DNA of 64,000 bases from Chloroflexi bacterium TSY (GTDB lineage: Bacteria; Chloroflexota; Anaerolineae; Caldilineales; Caldilineaceae): NCBI GenBank assembly GCA_019217005.1, contig JAHBNG010000046.1:36842-100841 (forward strand). The letters run 5' to 3'. The position numbers and the translations under genes were made by a program. Below, piece by piece: positions 1 to 9,106 of the stretch. The notes beneath the pieces were generated by a model that saw only the letters and a program-made list of their open reading frames with translations, ran no database searches and had not been told where the DNA came from. Position 1 is the stretch's first letter, and every line of letters starts with the position of its first letter.

Positions 1-125
1 GATACATAGACAAAAATCTATATGAGACCGTTTTCTCTCTGAGAACCGGCGAAATCAGAGAATATAAACGTTCTTTCTGTTTCTAAAAGTGTAAACCTAT
101 CTATCCAGCTAAAATGAACCACCCC
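1..125. repeat. MITE family 1, copy a (cut by window start)
   Basis: Right-hand part of a 155-bp miniature element. It matches the reverse complement of the complete copy at 4602-4756 almost base for base, and ends in the terminal repeat TGAACCACCCC. No coding capacity. It abuts a second, partial element at 126. The missing left end lies outside the window. Confidence 0.85.
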
Positions 126-246
126 CATTTTTGCAAAGAGAAAAGATGTTTATATTTTCTAATTTGAGCCATGCTCAGGCAGAAAATGACCTCATATAGA
201 TTTTTATCTATGTATCAAAAGTGTAAACCTAATTCTGAACCACCCC
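126..246. repeat. MITE family 1, copy b (partial, second subtype)
   Basis: Matches the reverse complement of the copies at 34502-34656 and 39429-39583 but lacks about 35 bp of one end, exactly where copy a ends. The simplest reading is that copy a inserted into copy b; if so, the rest of b lies left of the window. The right terminus TGAACCACCCC is intact and cuts off the 3' end of the NB-ARC reading frame, supplying its last eight or nine codons and stop. Confidence 0.8.
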
Positions 247-2189
247 CAAAATAATTGACCATTCGCTGGTAGACAGCTTCGTCAGTAAGTTTAAGCCTTG
301 CGTAGTCAGCAATCGTCTGATGCAACGTATAGCGTCCATTTCCGCTATATTCCAGTAAGCCAGCGTCTGTGAGCCTGTCCAATATATCTTTCGTCTGGCC
401 CGTTACAGCCAAAGCCGCTTCTTCTGAAAATGTGTTGGGCTTGGGCGGGAAAACTGATAAGGCGCGCAAAGTATATTGCGATGGTTGATCGAGTGCTTCA
501 TCACTCACAGCGATCACTGCTTCAAGCGATATCTTTGTACCAAATGATAAACCAGGATGCTCGAGCGGAGATTTGGGTTGAGATATACTCCGCAAGCGAT
601 ATTCAGTATTGTGCAATTGCTTAAGAGCGTCTTTTATGCGTCGCGGGTGACGACATGATGCCTTCAAGCACAAATAGTTGCCTATTAAGATGATGCCTAA
701 CGGCAAACCACCGACTTCTTGGACTAACTTGAGGGCATCATCTGGTTCCTGTTTGACGATCTTAGGTGCCAATTGAGTAAGCAAAGCCAAGCTATTCGCT
801 TCATTGAGCTCTCCGACGACCGTATAGTTGTTCCCAGCAAACTGTATGGCAACCTCTGGCAAGCGCGTGGTGATTAGGTAGGCGCAATTTGGCCCACCTA
901 CCTTAAAAGCCGCTGCTTCCTCAGAGCACCAGGCATCATCAACCACCAATAACAGGCGGCGGCGTCCAATGGCATCGTGGATTGCATTGGCTCTCTCTTC
1001 AACAGTATTTAGTTCTGCAATTCCGTGTAATGATATACCTACTGCAGTAGCCCAACGGCCTAATTGTGCCATCACATCAGGTTGACGGCCCAAGCCAACC
1101 CAGAGTACACCATCGACTAAAATTTCCTGCACATCGGGATCATGAGCCAATTCGACTGCAAGCGTGGTTTTGCCGACCCCTGGTAGACCTCGCAGAGCCG
1201 TTATGGCTAGATGATTCCCTGTGAACAATTGCTGCTTTAGATCCTCAAGTAATTCATCACGGCCGATGAGTTCGTGGAGTGGCTTGGGTGGAGCTTGGAA
1301 TGGAGGCTCGCAGGGTTTGTCGGTCTGTTCGCCTAGTCTTATCGGGGGAGGTAACGGCAGGAATATCTAGACAAGTTTGGTCTCCGTTTTTTATCTTGGT
1401 CTCGGAACCTAGAAATTCATCTAATGATGGTATTTGGTTATTCTTAATTGCATCACGTAACACCTTAATCTCGGTAGATAGAAACTTTTCCTCCCCATCA
1501 AATATCCTCACGAATGTTTCATATTCATTTAGTGCCCTAACTCTTTGACCCTGTTGCGCATAGATCCACATTCGATAACGATAAACCGTTTCATCTAGAC
1601 CATCGACCTCCTTCCAGCGTTTGGCATACTCTTGGGCCGATTTTAAGCTTCCATCTTTTAGATAATAACGGACTAATCGCTCCGATACATTGTGCCGTTG
1701 GTCATTTAGCTCGCGTGCGAAATCATCGTACCACCTCTCAAATTCCGAAGTGCTATTTCTGAGTTTGTGTCCACGTAAGAACGAACCTCTCGAACTGAGT
1801 TTTTCTGCTTCAAGTAGAAGGTCCAGACAATTAGGACACGCATCATCTTCTGAGTGTGCATGAGTTTTGCATTCTGTTAGCAGATCGCTGAACCGATTGA
1901 CGTCAATCCAAATATCGGAGTCGAAATTAAGGCCAATAGCCCCACTGTTTGAAAGCAGTCGAGACTTGCCGATTAATTTCTTTAGACCTGGAAGCTGTCT
2001 GCGGAAGGTTCCCCTGGGATCTTTTGCATCTGGCCAAAACAAATTAGCTACGTCATCACGTCTGTGTTCATGGCGTTCCACAGCTAGATAGGCGAGAATT
2101 CCTACAGGTAGGGGTTCTAGTTTCTCACGTTTGTTGCCATCCCACTCAATACAGGGTGGACCAAAAAACGAAAGTCGTACCGGGGACAT
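247..2189 (-). pseudogene. SARP/AfsR-type regulator (BTAD + NB-ARC), frameshifted and 3'-truncated
   Basis: Reads from an ATG at 2189 (GGAGG seven bases upstream). The first part (2189-1257) is an N-terminal winged-helix-like region followed by a bacterial transcriptional activation (BTAD) domain with the CPNCLDLL segment. The second part (to 215) is an NB-ARC ATPase with Walker A GLPGVGKTT, Walker B-like LLVVDDAW and the GLPLGI motif. In frame +1 the sequence upstream of the second part reads APPKPLHELIGRDELL, the usual linker before NB-ARC. The two parts are one gene broken by an indel in the G5 run at 1344-1348. The 3' end, where sensor repeats would be expected, is lost to the MITE at 126-246. 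Such proteins are STAND-type signalling regulators. The target genes cannot be told from the sequence. Confidence 0.8.
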
Positions 2190-2855
2190 GCAAATGCCTC
2201 CAGATGCTTATCTATGAAACATTGGTGTCAACGACAACACCATCAAAATAAAGTGTGAATGATTTTGTTCTCCTTCACGCGTGGATTCCCTTTGATTGAC
2301 TGGAAGTTGGGTGCCATATATCAAAAAGGCTTGAAGTATATCAAAGAGTCTATCAGAGTTGTCAAAATTCGTATATTACATTTCGCTTACATCTATAGAT
2401 TTTCTTTCCTCACGACGCTTTCCACGACGCTTTCCACGACGCTCACCTGCTATACTGTCAAAACAGAACAACAATAATTTGGTGGATTGAAGCGATGTAA
2501 TTTCACCTTCTTGGTCGATGAGTATGGCGTTTTAATGTTTGGGTGATCCCAACGTATTAATCATATAGGGAATGAGCATTCAATAAGTTGTGCAGGTCAT
2601 TTTCGAGCGAAGCAAAGAATCTATGCGCCGGTTATTTGATTTCGAATCCTAACTGCGACCAAAATTGTCTATTTTAGGAGTTGAGCGCCAGCATTGTTCT
2701 TGTACAAAATAGGTCAATAGCTGTATATAGAGGAGGGAAAAGGAGAATAGGCCAGACAGACCGTTCGAAGATCTATTTGAGCTTTGGGACTGTCTAACAA
2801 AATCTGATATTTGAGCGTTTCGCAATTCGTCGCGATACGCCAACAATTAAAAATA
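2190..2855. other. Intergenic region, no gene seen
   Basis: No convincing reading frame on either strand. It holds the promoter region of the minus-strand regulator and a short run of about three tandem 12-bp units (CACGACGCTTTC-like) at roughly 2406-2445. I see nothing else I can support. Confidence 0.5.
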
Positions 2856-2988
2856 ATCCTGGTAAGTGTTCGCCCACTCACCAGGATAAGTCCATCCCGC
2901 TGGAATGATCAGCAAGTTGGAACAGCGAGTCTATTGTACTCAGACTGTGCTGATCAGACAAACTCCAGCAGGTGGCTGGAGTTTTTTT
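2856..2988 (+). ncRNA. Candidate structured RNA ending in an intrinsic terminator
   Basis: Three helices follow each other. The first pairs 2856-2868 with 2875-2887 (12 of 13 pairs). The second pairs TGATCAGCA (2906-2914) with TGCTGATCA (2948-2956) and encloses a small AGTCT/AGACT hairpin. The last is a nine-bp stem (2961-2969 with 2975-2983) followed by a T run (2982-2988), a textbook rho-independent terminator. No open reading frame precedes the terminator. This could be a small RNA or a 5' leader/riboswitch whose gene was displaced by the IS at 3095. I do not recognise the family. Confidence 0.45.
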
Positions 2989-3000
2989 ATGGTATAGGAA

Positions 3001-3083
3001 TTTATAAAAATCAGTTATATAGCGTTGCCAATTCCTGGCTGATAGCTGACAGCTGATGGCTGCGGCGAAGCCGCTTTCTTGTG
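3001..3083. repeat. 83-bp direct repeat, left copy
   Basis: Nearly identical to 4764-4846, with one difference noted (AATTCC against AACTCC). It contains overlapping AGCTGATAGCTGACAGCT-like inverted motifs. The two copies flank the IS at 3095-4599 and the MITE at 4602-4756, so the segment was duplicated in connection with those insertions or recombined afterwards. Confidence 0.85.
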
Positions 3084-3094
3084 GTATGAATTTA

Positions 3095-4599
3095 CTTTAC
3101 TTTCTGGTAAAGGCTTGAGTGACAAAGGGCAAACCGAAAGGGGCGGAAAAAAGAATCCACCCTGAAAAAACGGGATAAAATGTAAAAATAGTGCTCGGCT
3201 AGTTTAAGCAGCGGCATTGAGGCGGCGATGAGCGAGAACGCCTTTAGGTAAATGGTGTGAAACCGAGGCCTTTTTCCGAAAGTCAGGGTCGAGTTGGTCG
3301 GGAGTTGGAAAAAGAGCACTCGAGAGAACGCGGCGCAGCCTGCCGGGAGTGGCTTGAGGCTCTCGATCCCAGTAGCCAGTCGGTATGGGAGGAAGAGAAG
3401 CGGCTAAATGGGAAAGAAGATTGCCAGCCAGCAGCCCCAGTTCAGGTAAGCGGAAACAAGCCTCATCGGCATGAACAAATTGACGATGTAAGCCAATCAT
3501 CTGCTTGGAAGCCAAGGGGGGGATGTTCAACAGGCCAGCGCTCCAGAGAGAAAAGATAAATGGTTTCAGCTTGTAAAGCCATGACGGTCGCCAGAACCAA
3601 AGGTGTGTGATAAGCAGGATCCTGAAAGACGTAAATCGAATAGGTGCGGTTGGCTGTATCCACCTTGGTTGTCCTGGGGACGAGATTGTGCCATGCTTGA
3701 TAGCGAATCAGGCGACCACTATAGACAAATTGACCAAACGAGTCTGGAGTTGTGGCCTCGAGTCGCTTTCCCCTATAGCATCGAGAGAGCGGACGCACAA
3801 TATCACCATATTCGGGTGGTCTGCCTTTTTCCTTACGTTCGGGTAACTCATTGCGGCGCGCTGTGCAGTTAATCGCTTCCCGAAGGACAAATCGGTCGAC
3901 GTCGCTTTCTAGCATTTCTCTGATTGTAAACCCGGCATCGACCACCGCCACTTCGTCTGACTCCAGTGATTTCTTGGTCTCTTTCAGCAGCTTTTTCCGA
4001 AACTCACTTTCCTTTGTGCCTACCTCGCATCTCATGATTGCCTTGAGCAGTGGCACTCGTTTCCCGCCTATCTCCCCCGAGCTTATCATCACTCCAAAGA
4101 TGAGCGCGGGCAATGCCCGACGAGCCGTTGAGTTATAGAGTCGGTTCACTTTCCCTTGCAGCTTCGGTCGCCAGAACCCTGTGATATCTATGCTTTTCAC
4201 TCGGTATCCTTCTAACTTTTTTGCCTCCCATTCCCCTTTCCACTCCACTTCTTCTTGCCACGATGAGAGCAGGCTTGCAATATCCCATGATCCATATCGA
4301 AAGCTCCACCAGCTTCTTCGGATCTCCTCATCTTCAAACCCGCTTTCACTCAATCCACTATGGATTGCTCCTCGACTTTTCAGAAACGACCCATTCATCA
4401 TCGCCCACATCAGACGCATTACATTTACGTTTGTTCCCACCGGCGTTACTTGCAATACATTCATCAGTACTGCTATAGTTATTTCTGGCGCGGTTAGCAT
4501 TCCTTCCTCCTTTTTGGTTTCGCTACCTTTAGGATGAACTGCTAACCGCTTTTTGTCACATTTCTCACCTCATCTCTTTTCTTTTACCAGAAAGTAAAG
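3095..4599 (-). mobile_element. Insertion sequence, copy 1 (DDE, IS4-like)
   Basis: 1505-bp element with 17-bp perfect terminal inverted repeats (CTTTACTTTCTGGTAAA at 3095-3111 and its complement at 4583-4599). A second copy lies at 54297-55789. No matching target duplication is seen here. The immediate right flank is occupied by a MITE whose own 8-bp duplication (GTAAAGTT) includes the last six bases of the IS. Confidence 0.85.
3204..4500 (-). pseudogene. Transposase of IS copy 1, frameshifted
   Basis: The main frame runs from 4500 (345 codons) and includes VAVVDAGF and a YSGRLIRYQAWHNLV block, consistent with an RNase H-fold DDE transposase of an IS4-like group. The C-terminal part (from about residue 320; SKQMIGLHRQF onward) continues in another frame down to 3204. 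The break is at a G7 run near 3515-3522. Copy 2 has G6 there and reads through, so the extra G is the lesion. Family assignment is tentative because I judged it only from these motifs. Confidence 0.7.
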
Positions 4600-4601
4600 T
4601 T

Positions 4602-4756
4602 GGGGTGGTTCATTTTAGCTGGATAGATAGGTTTACACTTTTAGAAACAGAAAGAACGTTTATATTCTCTGATTTCGCCGGTTCTCAGAGAGAAAACGGT
4701 CTCATATAGATTTTTATCTATGTATCAAAAGTGTAAACCTAATTTTGAACCACCCC
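4602..4756. repeat. MITE family 1, copy c (complete)
   Basis: 155 bp, starting GGGGTGGTTCA and ending TGAACCACCCC. It is flanked by a perfect 8-bp target duplication GTAAAGTT (4594-4601 and 4757-4764). It has inserted at the right terminus of the IS at 3095-4599. Non-coding, with extended internal self-complementarity (TTTACACTTTT near both ends). Same subtype as copy a. Confidence 0.92.
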
Positions 4757-4763
4757 GTAAAGT

Positions 4764-4846
4764 TTTATAAAAATCAGTTATATAGCGTTGCCAACTCCTG
4801 GCTGATAGCTGACAGCTGATGGCTGCGGCGAAGCCGCTTTCTTGTT
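4764..4846. repeat. 83-bp direct repeat, right copy
   Basis: Second copy of the segment at 3001-3083. It runs up to the leader of the pqqD-like gene, so it is probably the original upstream context of that gene, with the left copy being the duplicate. That order is an inference. Confidence 0.8.
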
Positions 4847-5044
4847 GGCTAATTCCTCGAATCAGGGAGTACTTATGAACTCGCAACCACCAGTCCGTAA
4901 GCCGGATATCCACACCAAAGATCTTGGAACAGAAACCTTACTTTACAGCGCGAAATTTGGAGCCATCCACATCCTCAATCCGACAGCCAAGTGCATCTGG
5001 GAAATGTGTGATGGGCAGCATACGATGGAGGAGATGGCACACAT

Positions 5045-6300
5045 TAGGGCAATCGCGTACTTGTACAAGAAAGAAAAGAAGGGATAATCTATTTTGGAAC
5101 CCAAAAAGGAGAAACCAAAATGGAAAAGCCCGAAATAGCAAGCATAGAAAAGCACTTTGGAAGCATAGAAGAGCCAAGAAGCCCGATAAATCGACGCCAC
5201 AATCTAATCGATATAATCGTGATAGCAATCTGTGCAGTCATATGCGGAGCAGACGATTGGGAAGGGGTCGAAAAATTCGGCAAAGCCAAAAAGGAGTGGC
5301 TAGAAAGCATACTGGAGTTGCCAAATGGAATCCCATCGCACGATACATTCTGGCGCGTATTTGGATTGCTAGATGGAGAGGTCTTTGCCGAATGTTTCAG
5401 CAAATGGATGAGCGCAGTCTGCCAGGTGACGAATGGAGAAGTGGTGGCAATAGACGGCAAGCAGTTGAGACGTTCCCATGATAAAACAGTGGGCAAAGGA
5501 GCCATATACATGGTGAGTGCTTGGGCTTCTCTGAACAAAGTAGTCCTTGGTCAGTGGAAAGTGGATGAAAAGTCGAATGAAATCACAGCTATTCCAGAGT
5601 TACTGCGCTTGTTGGAGATCAAAGGGGCACTCGTGACCATCGATGCTATGGGTGCTCAGACTGAAATTGCACAGCTCATCATTGACAATGAGGCTGATTA
5701 TCTCCTCTCTCTCTCAAGGGCAATCAAGGAAACTTACATGCAGATGTCGCCTTGCTCTTTGAGGATCTCGAGGAAAGTGACTTTACTGCCTTTGACCACG
5801 ATTATGCCAAAACGACCGATAAGGGACACGGTCGGCTTGAAACCCGAGAAGCCTGGACCATTTCTGCCCCCGACATCATCCAGAATCTGCGCAATTCTGA
5901 GCAATGGCCTGAACTCTCTACCGTCATGATGGTTCAAGCCCAACGCACCTTGATTTGTGGTGATTCTCAGCAAAAAAGACAATCCCGACAGGCGCTATTA
6001 CCTCTCGAGTTCCGAGTCCGATGCTCGCTCTTTACTCAATGCCTCTCGCACTCATTGGCATGTCGAAAATCGCCTACACTGGACCCTCGATATTGCCTTC
6101 CGAGAGGATGAATCCCGTTTGCGCAAAGGCCACTCAGCTCAGAATTTCGCTGCCCTTCGTCATATTGCTCTCAATCTGCTCAAGAAGGAGACTTCTCTCA
6201 ACGTTGGCATCAAAAACAAGCGCCTTACCGCTGGCTGGGACCACCACTATCTCTTGACAGTCCTTTCTGGCTTATTTTTTTAAGGTACGCGATTGCCCTA
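5045..6300 (+). mobile_element. ISAs1-type insertion sequence in pqqD
   Basis: 1256 bp with terminal inverted repeats TAGGGCAATCGCGTAC and GTACGCGATTGCCCTA, bounded by the perfect 10-bp target duplication TGGCACACAT (5035-5044 and 6301-6310). Length, termini and transposase match the ISAs1 (H-repeat associated) group. Confidence 0.95.
5120..6283 (+). pseudogene. ISAs1-family transposase, two frame breaks
   Basis: Begins MEKPEIASIEKHF at 5120 and carries the family blocks VVAIDGKQLRRS, TIDAMGAQ and the C-terminal THWHVENRLHWTLD. The frame changes near 5710-5720, where a CT repeat is two bases too long (expected LSLKGNQG). It changes again near 5950-5970, before LSKKDNPDRRYYL. All family segments are present across the three frames, so the gene was complete until recently, but it cannot make a full transposase now. 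The inverted repeats are intact and could be mobilised in trans. Confidence 0.85.
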
Positions 6301-6630
6301 TGGCACACATACTTCGGGTGGGCTTTGTCGTTGCCGATAGCGAAGATGTGATCGGCGATATACAGCGTATACTGGAAGTATTAGCCCAAAAGGAATTATT
6401 GCAGCAAACGGAGAAAGCGCGTGGTCCGGCAGCGTAGCTTATTGGAGATGCTTGTCGGTGATCGATAAGAACGTGTGGAGTATGGTCGTGGACGCGCTGG
6501 TGGACTAGGCGACTGTCTGACGGCACAAAATGAGAAAGGAGGTTATCTAACAACATTTATATCGTAAAACAGCGGGTCGCTGTTCGAAATCTCGGCAATT
6601 TGTACATCTAATTTATAACAGGAGAATGAT

Positions 6631-7629
6631 ATGACGTTCGCCAAACGACTGTTGATCAAGTTATTAGTTATAGTGATGTTTGTCGCTGCGGGGATGGGAG
6701 GGTTCGCTAGGAGCGCATCTGCATGTTCAAACCCCGATCCTGTAGTGGTCATCATCATAATATTTAAGAATGGCCCAGGTCAGTACTGGGTAGTCATTCG
6801 CAATATGTATAAAACCTTTGCTGCGAGCCAAGGACAGATATGTGGGTGTGCATTCAACCTGGCCAGCGCCCCAAGTATTGCCAGCATCGATGACGTTGAG
6901 ATGGTTGAAGCGCAAACCGGCAATGGTTATTTGGATAATTTCATTGATATCGGAAATGATGGTGTTCTTACTAATGATGTGCCAAAAGGACAGCCCATTG
7001 GTGGCTTCAATTTCCAACCCGATTCGAACGTATTTGGCGGTCAATCTGGGACAGGGTTTACATCATCGGTCAATGCTGGTGCTGGTATTCTGGCAAATCA
7101 AGCCCTTGACTTGATCATACACATTACGGCAGCTTCTGGCGCAACTGATGTCCAGATCAAGCAAGATATCCAGAATATACTTGTTCGTACCGCACACGTA
7201 AACGCGAACGGTGATCCAATTGGTCATGATGAAACAGCATCGACCAGCCCTGCTACTGCGATCGAATTAGCATCGTTTACCGTGAAAGCCAACACGGACA
7301 ACACAGTCACTGTACGTTGGGAGACGGGCACAGAGACCGACAACGCCGGCTTCAACCTGTACCGATCCACTTCGCCACATGGTCCATGGACCACGATCAA
7401 TGATGTTCTTATCCCGGCCGAAGGCGACCCGATTTCTGGTACTAGCTACACATTCGCGGACATACCACCCAAAAATGGCACTTTCTACTACAAGTTAGAG
7501 GATGTGGATACGTTTGGTGTGCGCACTCAACATGGGCCAATCAGCGTTCAGGCAGGGCCAAAAGTAGCTTCGAATGATGATTCGGTTAATGCCACTACAT
7601 TTATATTCCTACCCTTTTTGGCGAGGTAA
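6631..7629 (+). CDS. Secreted protein with FnIII-like domain and C-terminal FLP motif
   Basis: 332 residues; ATG at 6631 after AGGAG. An N-terminal signal peptide (basic start, hydrophobic core LLVIVMFVAAGMGGFA, cleavage near SASA/C at about residue 31) exports it. The mature part has clustered cysteines (QICGCAF) and a region rich in Gly/Asn/Asp. From about residue 208 (SPATAIELASF) it carries a fibronectin-III/Ig-like domain (VRWETGTETDNAGFNLYRS ... YYKLEDVD). The last residues are FIFLPFLAR, a C-terminal motif shared with two other exported proteins in this window. It lies between the pqqD-like gene and the precursor-like peptide in the same direction. Its role is unknown; a surface protein or a substrate of the neighbouring C25/S26 proteases are possibilities. 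Confidence 0.8.
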   Translation: MTFAKRLLIKLLVIVMFVAAGMGGFARSASACSNPDPVVVIIIIFKNGPGQYWVVIRNMYKTFAASQGQICGCAFNLASAPSIASIDDVEMVEAQTGNGYLDNFIDIGNDGVLTNDVPKGQPIGGFNFQPDSNVFGGQSGTGFTSSVNAGAGILANQALDLIIHITAASGATDVQIKQDIQNILVRTAHVNANGDPIGHDETASTSPATAIELASFTVKANTDNTVTVRWETGTETDNAGFNLYRSTSPHGPWTTINDVLIPAEGDPISGTSYTFADIPPKNGTFYYKLEDVDTFGVRTQHGPISVQAGPKVASNDDSVNATTFIFLPFLAR

Positions 7630-7719
7630 TCTGCCAGCAGATAAAGTTTTTGGTGATTGTATAGTTTGAGTGGATAGCTCAAGAAATATGACTGTAGATC
7701 AGAAAGGAACAATAAAACG

Positions 7720-7875
7720 ATGGAAGACAGACAACTCATTAATCAAGAATTAGTTATAGAAAAAGACCAGACGTTGCCTCAATATGAAGTCCCGCAAGTC
7801 ATCACCTACACTGACCAGGAGATCCTGGAACAGTTGGGGCCGGCACAGGCTGTGTACGGTGTAGTTACTCCATAA
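7720..7875 (+). CDS. Candidate RiPP precursor (51-residue leader-type peptide)
   Basis: ATG at 7720 with AAAGGA upstream (7703-7708), TAA at 7873-7875. The peptide is acidic at the start and carries YEVPQV, which fits the Y-x-x-P pattern bound by PqqD-like recognition domains. ITYTDQEILEQLGPAQA follows, and it ends AVYGVVTP. There is no signal peptide. It is followed within 25 bases by a strong hairpin and then by an HprK-like kinase gene, the order expected when a precursor must be made in excess of its enzymes. The core is not obvious: there are no Cys residues, and the last 8-12 residues (Tyr, Thr) are candidates. Identification as a precursor is inferred from length, motif and context. 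Confidence 0.65.
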   Translation: MEDRQLINQELVIEKDQTLPQYEVPQVITYTDQEILEQLGPAQAVYGVVTP

Positions 7876-7897
7876 TCTGGTTTAGCAGAATCAAATG

Positions 7898-7930
7898 GTA
7901 GAGCGAGGTTGGTCTAGCCAGCCTCGCTCT
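7898..7930 (+). terminator. Stem-loop after precursor (terminator or processing site)
   Basis: AGAGCGAGG-TTGG pairs with CCA-GCCTCGCTCT around a TCTA loop, a GC-rich stem of about 12 pairs with one mismatch. A T run does not follow directly (ACTATAC), so it is more likely an attenuator or mRNA stabiliser than a full intrinsic terminator. It argues against using the upstream ATG at 7895 as the start of the kinase gene. Confidence 0.6.
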
Positions 7931-7957
7931 ACTATACAAACCATATGGGAAAACTTT

Positions 7958-9106
7958 ATGATATCACCCTCGGTGGAACTGGCCACACAATCTTTAAGGC
8001 TGCGTTTTTTTGATCTGGATACAAACATTCAATCTGACTCCGGAGCCTATCTCGATCTCTTTGATCAATTGTATCAGCGCTTCCGGACGAATCTTGTCCC
8101 GCAACCGACTCAGCAACAGCTTGATTTCACCATTTTAACCCAGCCGGACAATCCTTGGGGAGAACCGCTCATGAACCTTGACGGGGACTTGTGGCCAGTG
8201 AATGACGCCCGATTGCTCACGGGCTACACGTACGAAGCCGTTCTTAAAACCATCCTCGCCAGGATTCAGAGTCATCTTTTAATCCATGCTGGTGTGGTTG
8301 CTTGGGACGGCCAGGGCATTATTGTGGCCGCCGATTCCGGCCACGGCAAGACGACGCTGGTTCTGGAGCTTGTGCGACGTGGCTTCAAGTTTCTGTCCGA
8401 TGAAATGGCTGCTCTGGGACAAGATGATCATCATGTACATCCCTTTCCGCGCAGTCTGCGTATCCGGCCGGGTTCGCTGGAGCTAGCTGGTTTTCCTGAA
8501 GCAGCAATTGGCGCACCCATGTGGTTGGGCAAACAGATTCTGGATATCGAACAGATCCATCCTGGAGCCGTGGGGGCATCGGTGCCGCTGCAGCATATCA
8601 TTATTCTGCAGAATTCCAATCAGGTAAGAGAAGAAAGCTCGGGTACAACAGAAGAGGAATTAAGTATCCTCGTCAATCGGCTGGATGGAGAGCTGTTGTC
8701 TTCTATTCGTCAATTTGATGATGTGACAGATATATGCACGAATACAGAGCGCGGCTATCCGTTGCTCACACTCCGCACTGGCCGTCCCACACGCCTGTTT
8801 GCCCAGATCGAAGATCTATGCCATGCTCGGCATATATTGATCCTGGATGTAATCAACAGGGCCGCAGATGTGCCTGCCTTTATCGGCCCCGCACGCCTCG
8901 AGGCTATTCCTAAAAGCCAGGCCATCGTGGCGTTACTGAGGCAGTTTTTAGGCGGATACCGGTCGGTGATCCTGCAAGACGAATTTGGAGGCAATTCAAC
9001 ACGCTTGTTTATGGAATTGGCGACTATCATCGGTGTAGCAAATTGTTATCGACTGACACCAGGTCCGCTTCACGGGATGGCCGACCTGGTATGCGATCTA
9101 ATCTAA
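7958..9106 (+). CDS. HPr kinase-like protein (RiPP-associated)
   Basis: 382 residues from the ATG at 7958 (GGGA 8 bases upstream). The in-frame ATG at 7895 lies inside the hairpin that follows the peptide gene and is less likely. The C-terminal two thirds contain an HprK-type P-loop, AADSGHGKTT (about residues 124-133), followed by FKFLSDEMAAL. This corresponds to the HprK segment that positions an acidic residue near the nucleotide. HprK-like kinases in RiPP clusters are known to phosphorylate precursor peptides (paeninodin-type lasso peptides). Here a Tyr, Ser or Thr of the neighbouring 51-residue peptide is a possible acceptor, which is inference. Only 13 bases separate it from the next gene, so it is part of an operon. 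Confidence 0.78.
   Translation: MISPSVELATQSLRLRFFDLDTNIQSDSGAYLDLFDQLYQRFRTNLVPQPTQQQLDFTILTQPDNPWGEPLMNLDGDLWPVNDARLLTGYTYEAVLKTILARIQSHLLIHAGVVAWDGQGIIVAADSGHGKTTLVLELVRRGFKFLSDEMAALGQDDHHVHPFPRSLRIRPGSLELAGFPEAAIGAPMWLGKQILDIEQIHPGAVGASVPLQHIIILQNSNQVREESSGTTEEELSILVNRLDGELLSSIRQFDDVTDICTNTERGYPLLTLRTGRPTRLFAQIEDLCHARHILILDVINRAADVPAFIGPARLEAIPKSQAIVALLRQFLGGYRSVILQDEFGGNSTRLFMELATIIGVANCYRLTPGPLHGMADLVCDLI

Larger units (their letters stand above)
4875..6437 (+). pseudogene. PqqD-family peptide-recognition protein, split by an IS
   Basis: ATG at 4875 follows AGGGAG. Codons 1-56 run to 5044. An ISAs1-type IS with a 10-bp target duplication follows, and the frame resumes at 6311 to a TAG at 6435-6437. 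Joining 4875-5044 to 6311-6437 gives an uninterrupted protein of about 98 residues. It has the PqqD/RRE pattern (LNPTAKCIWEMCDGQHTMEE, then ILRVGF and a C-terminal amphipathic helix). In RiPP pathways this winged-helix domain binds the leader of the precursor peptide and hands it to modifying enzymes. The neighbours downstream (leader-type peptide, HprK-like kinase, nucleotidyltransferase) fit that role. As it stands the gene is broken; only the N-terminal half could be made. Confidence 0.85.

Noticed and set aside
2406..2445. Short tandem repeats resembling a CRISPR or iteron array
   Set aside because: Only about three 12-bp units without spacers; no cas genes or replication genes nearby.
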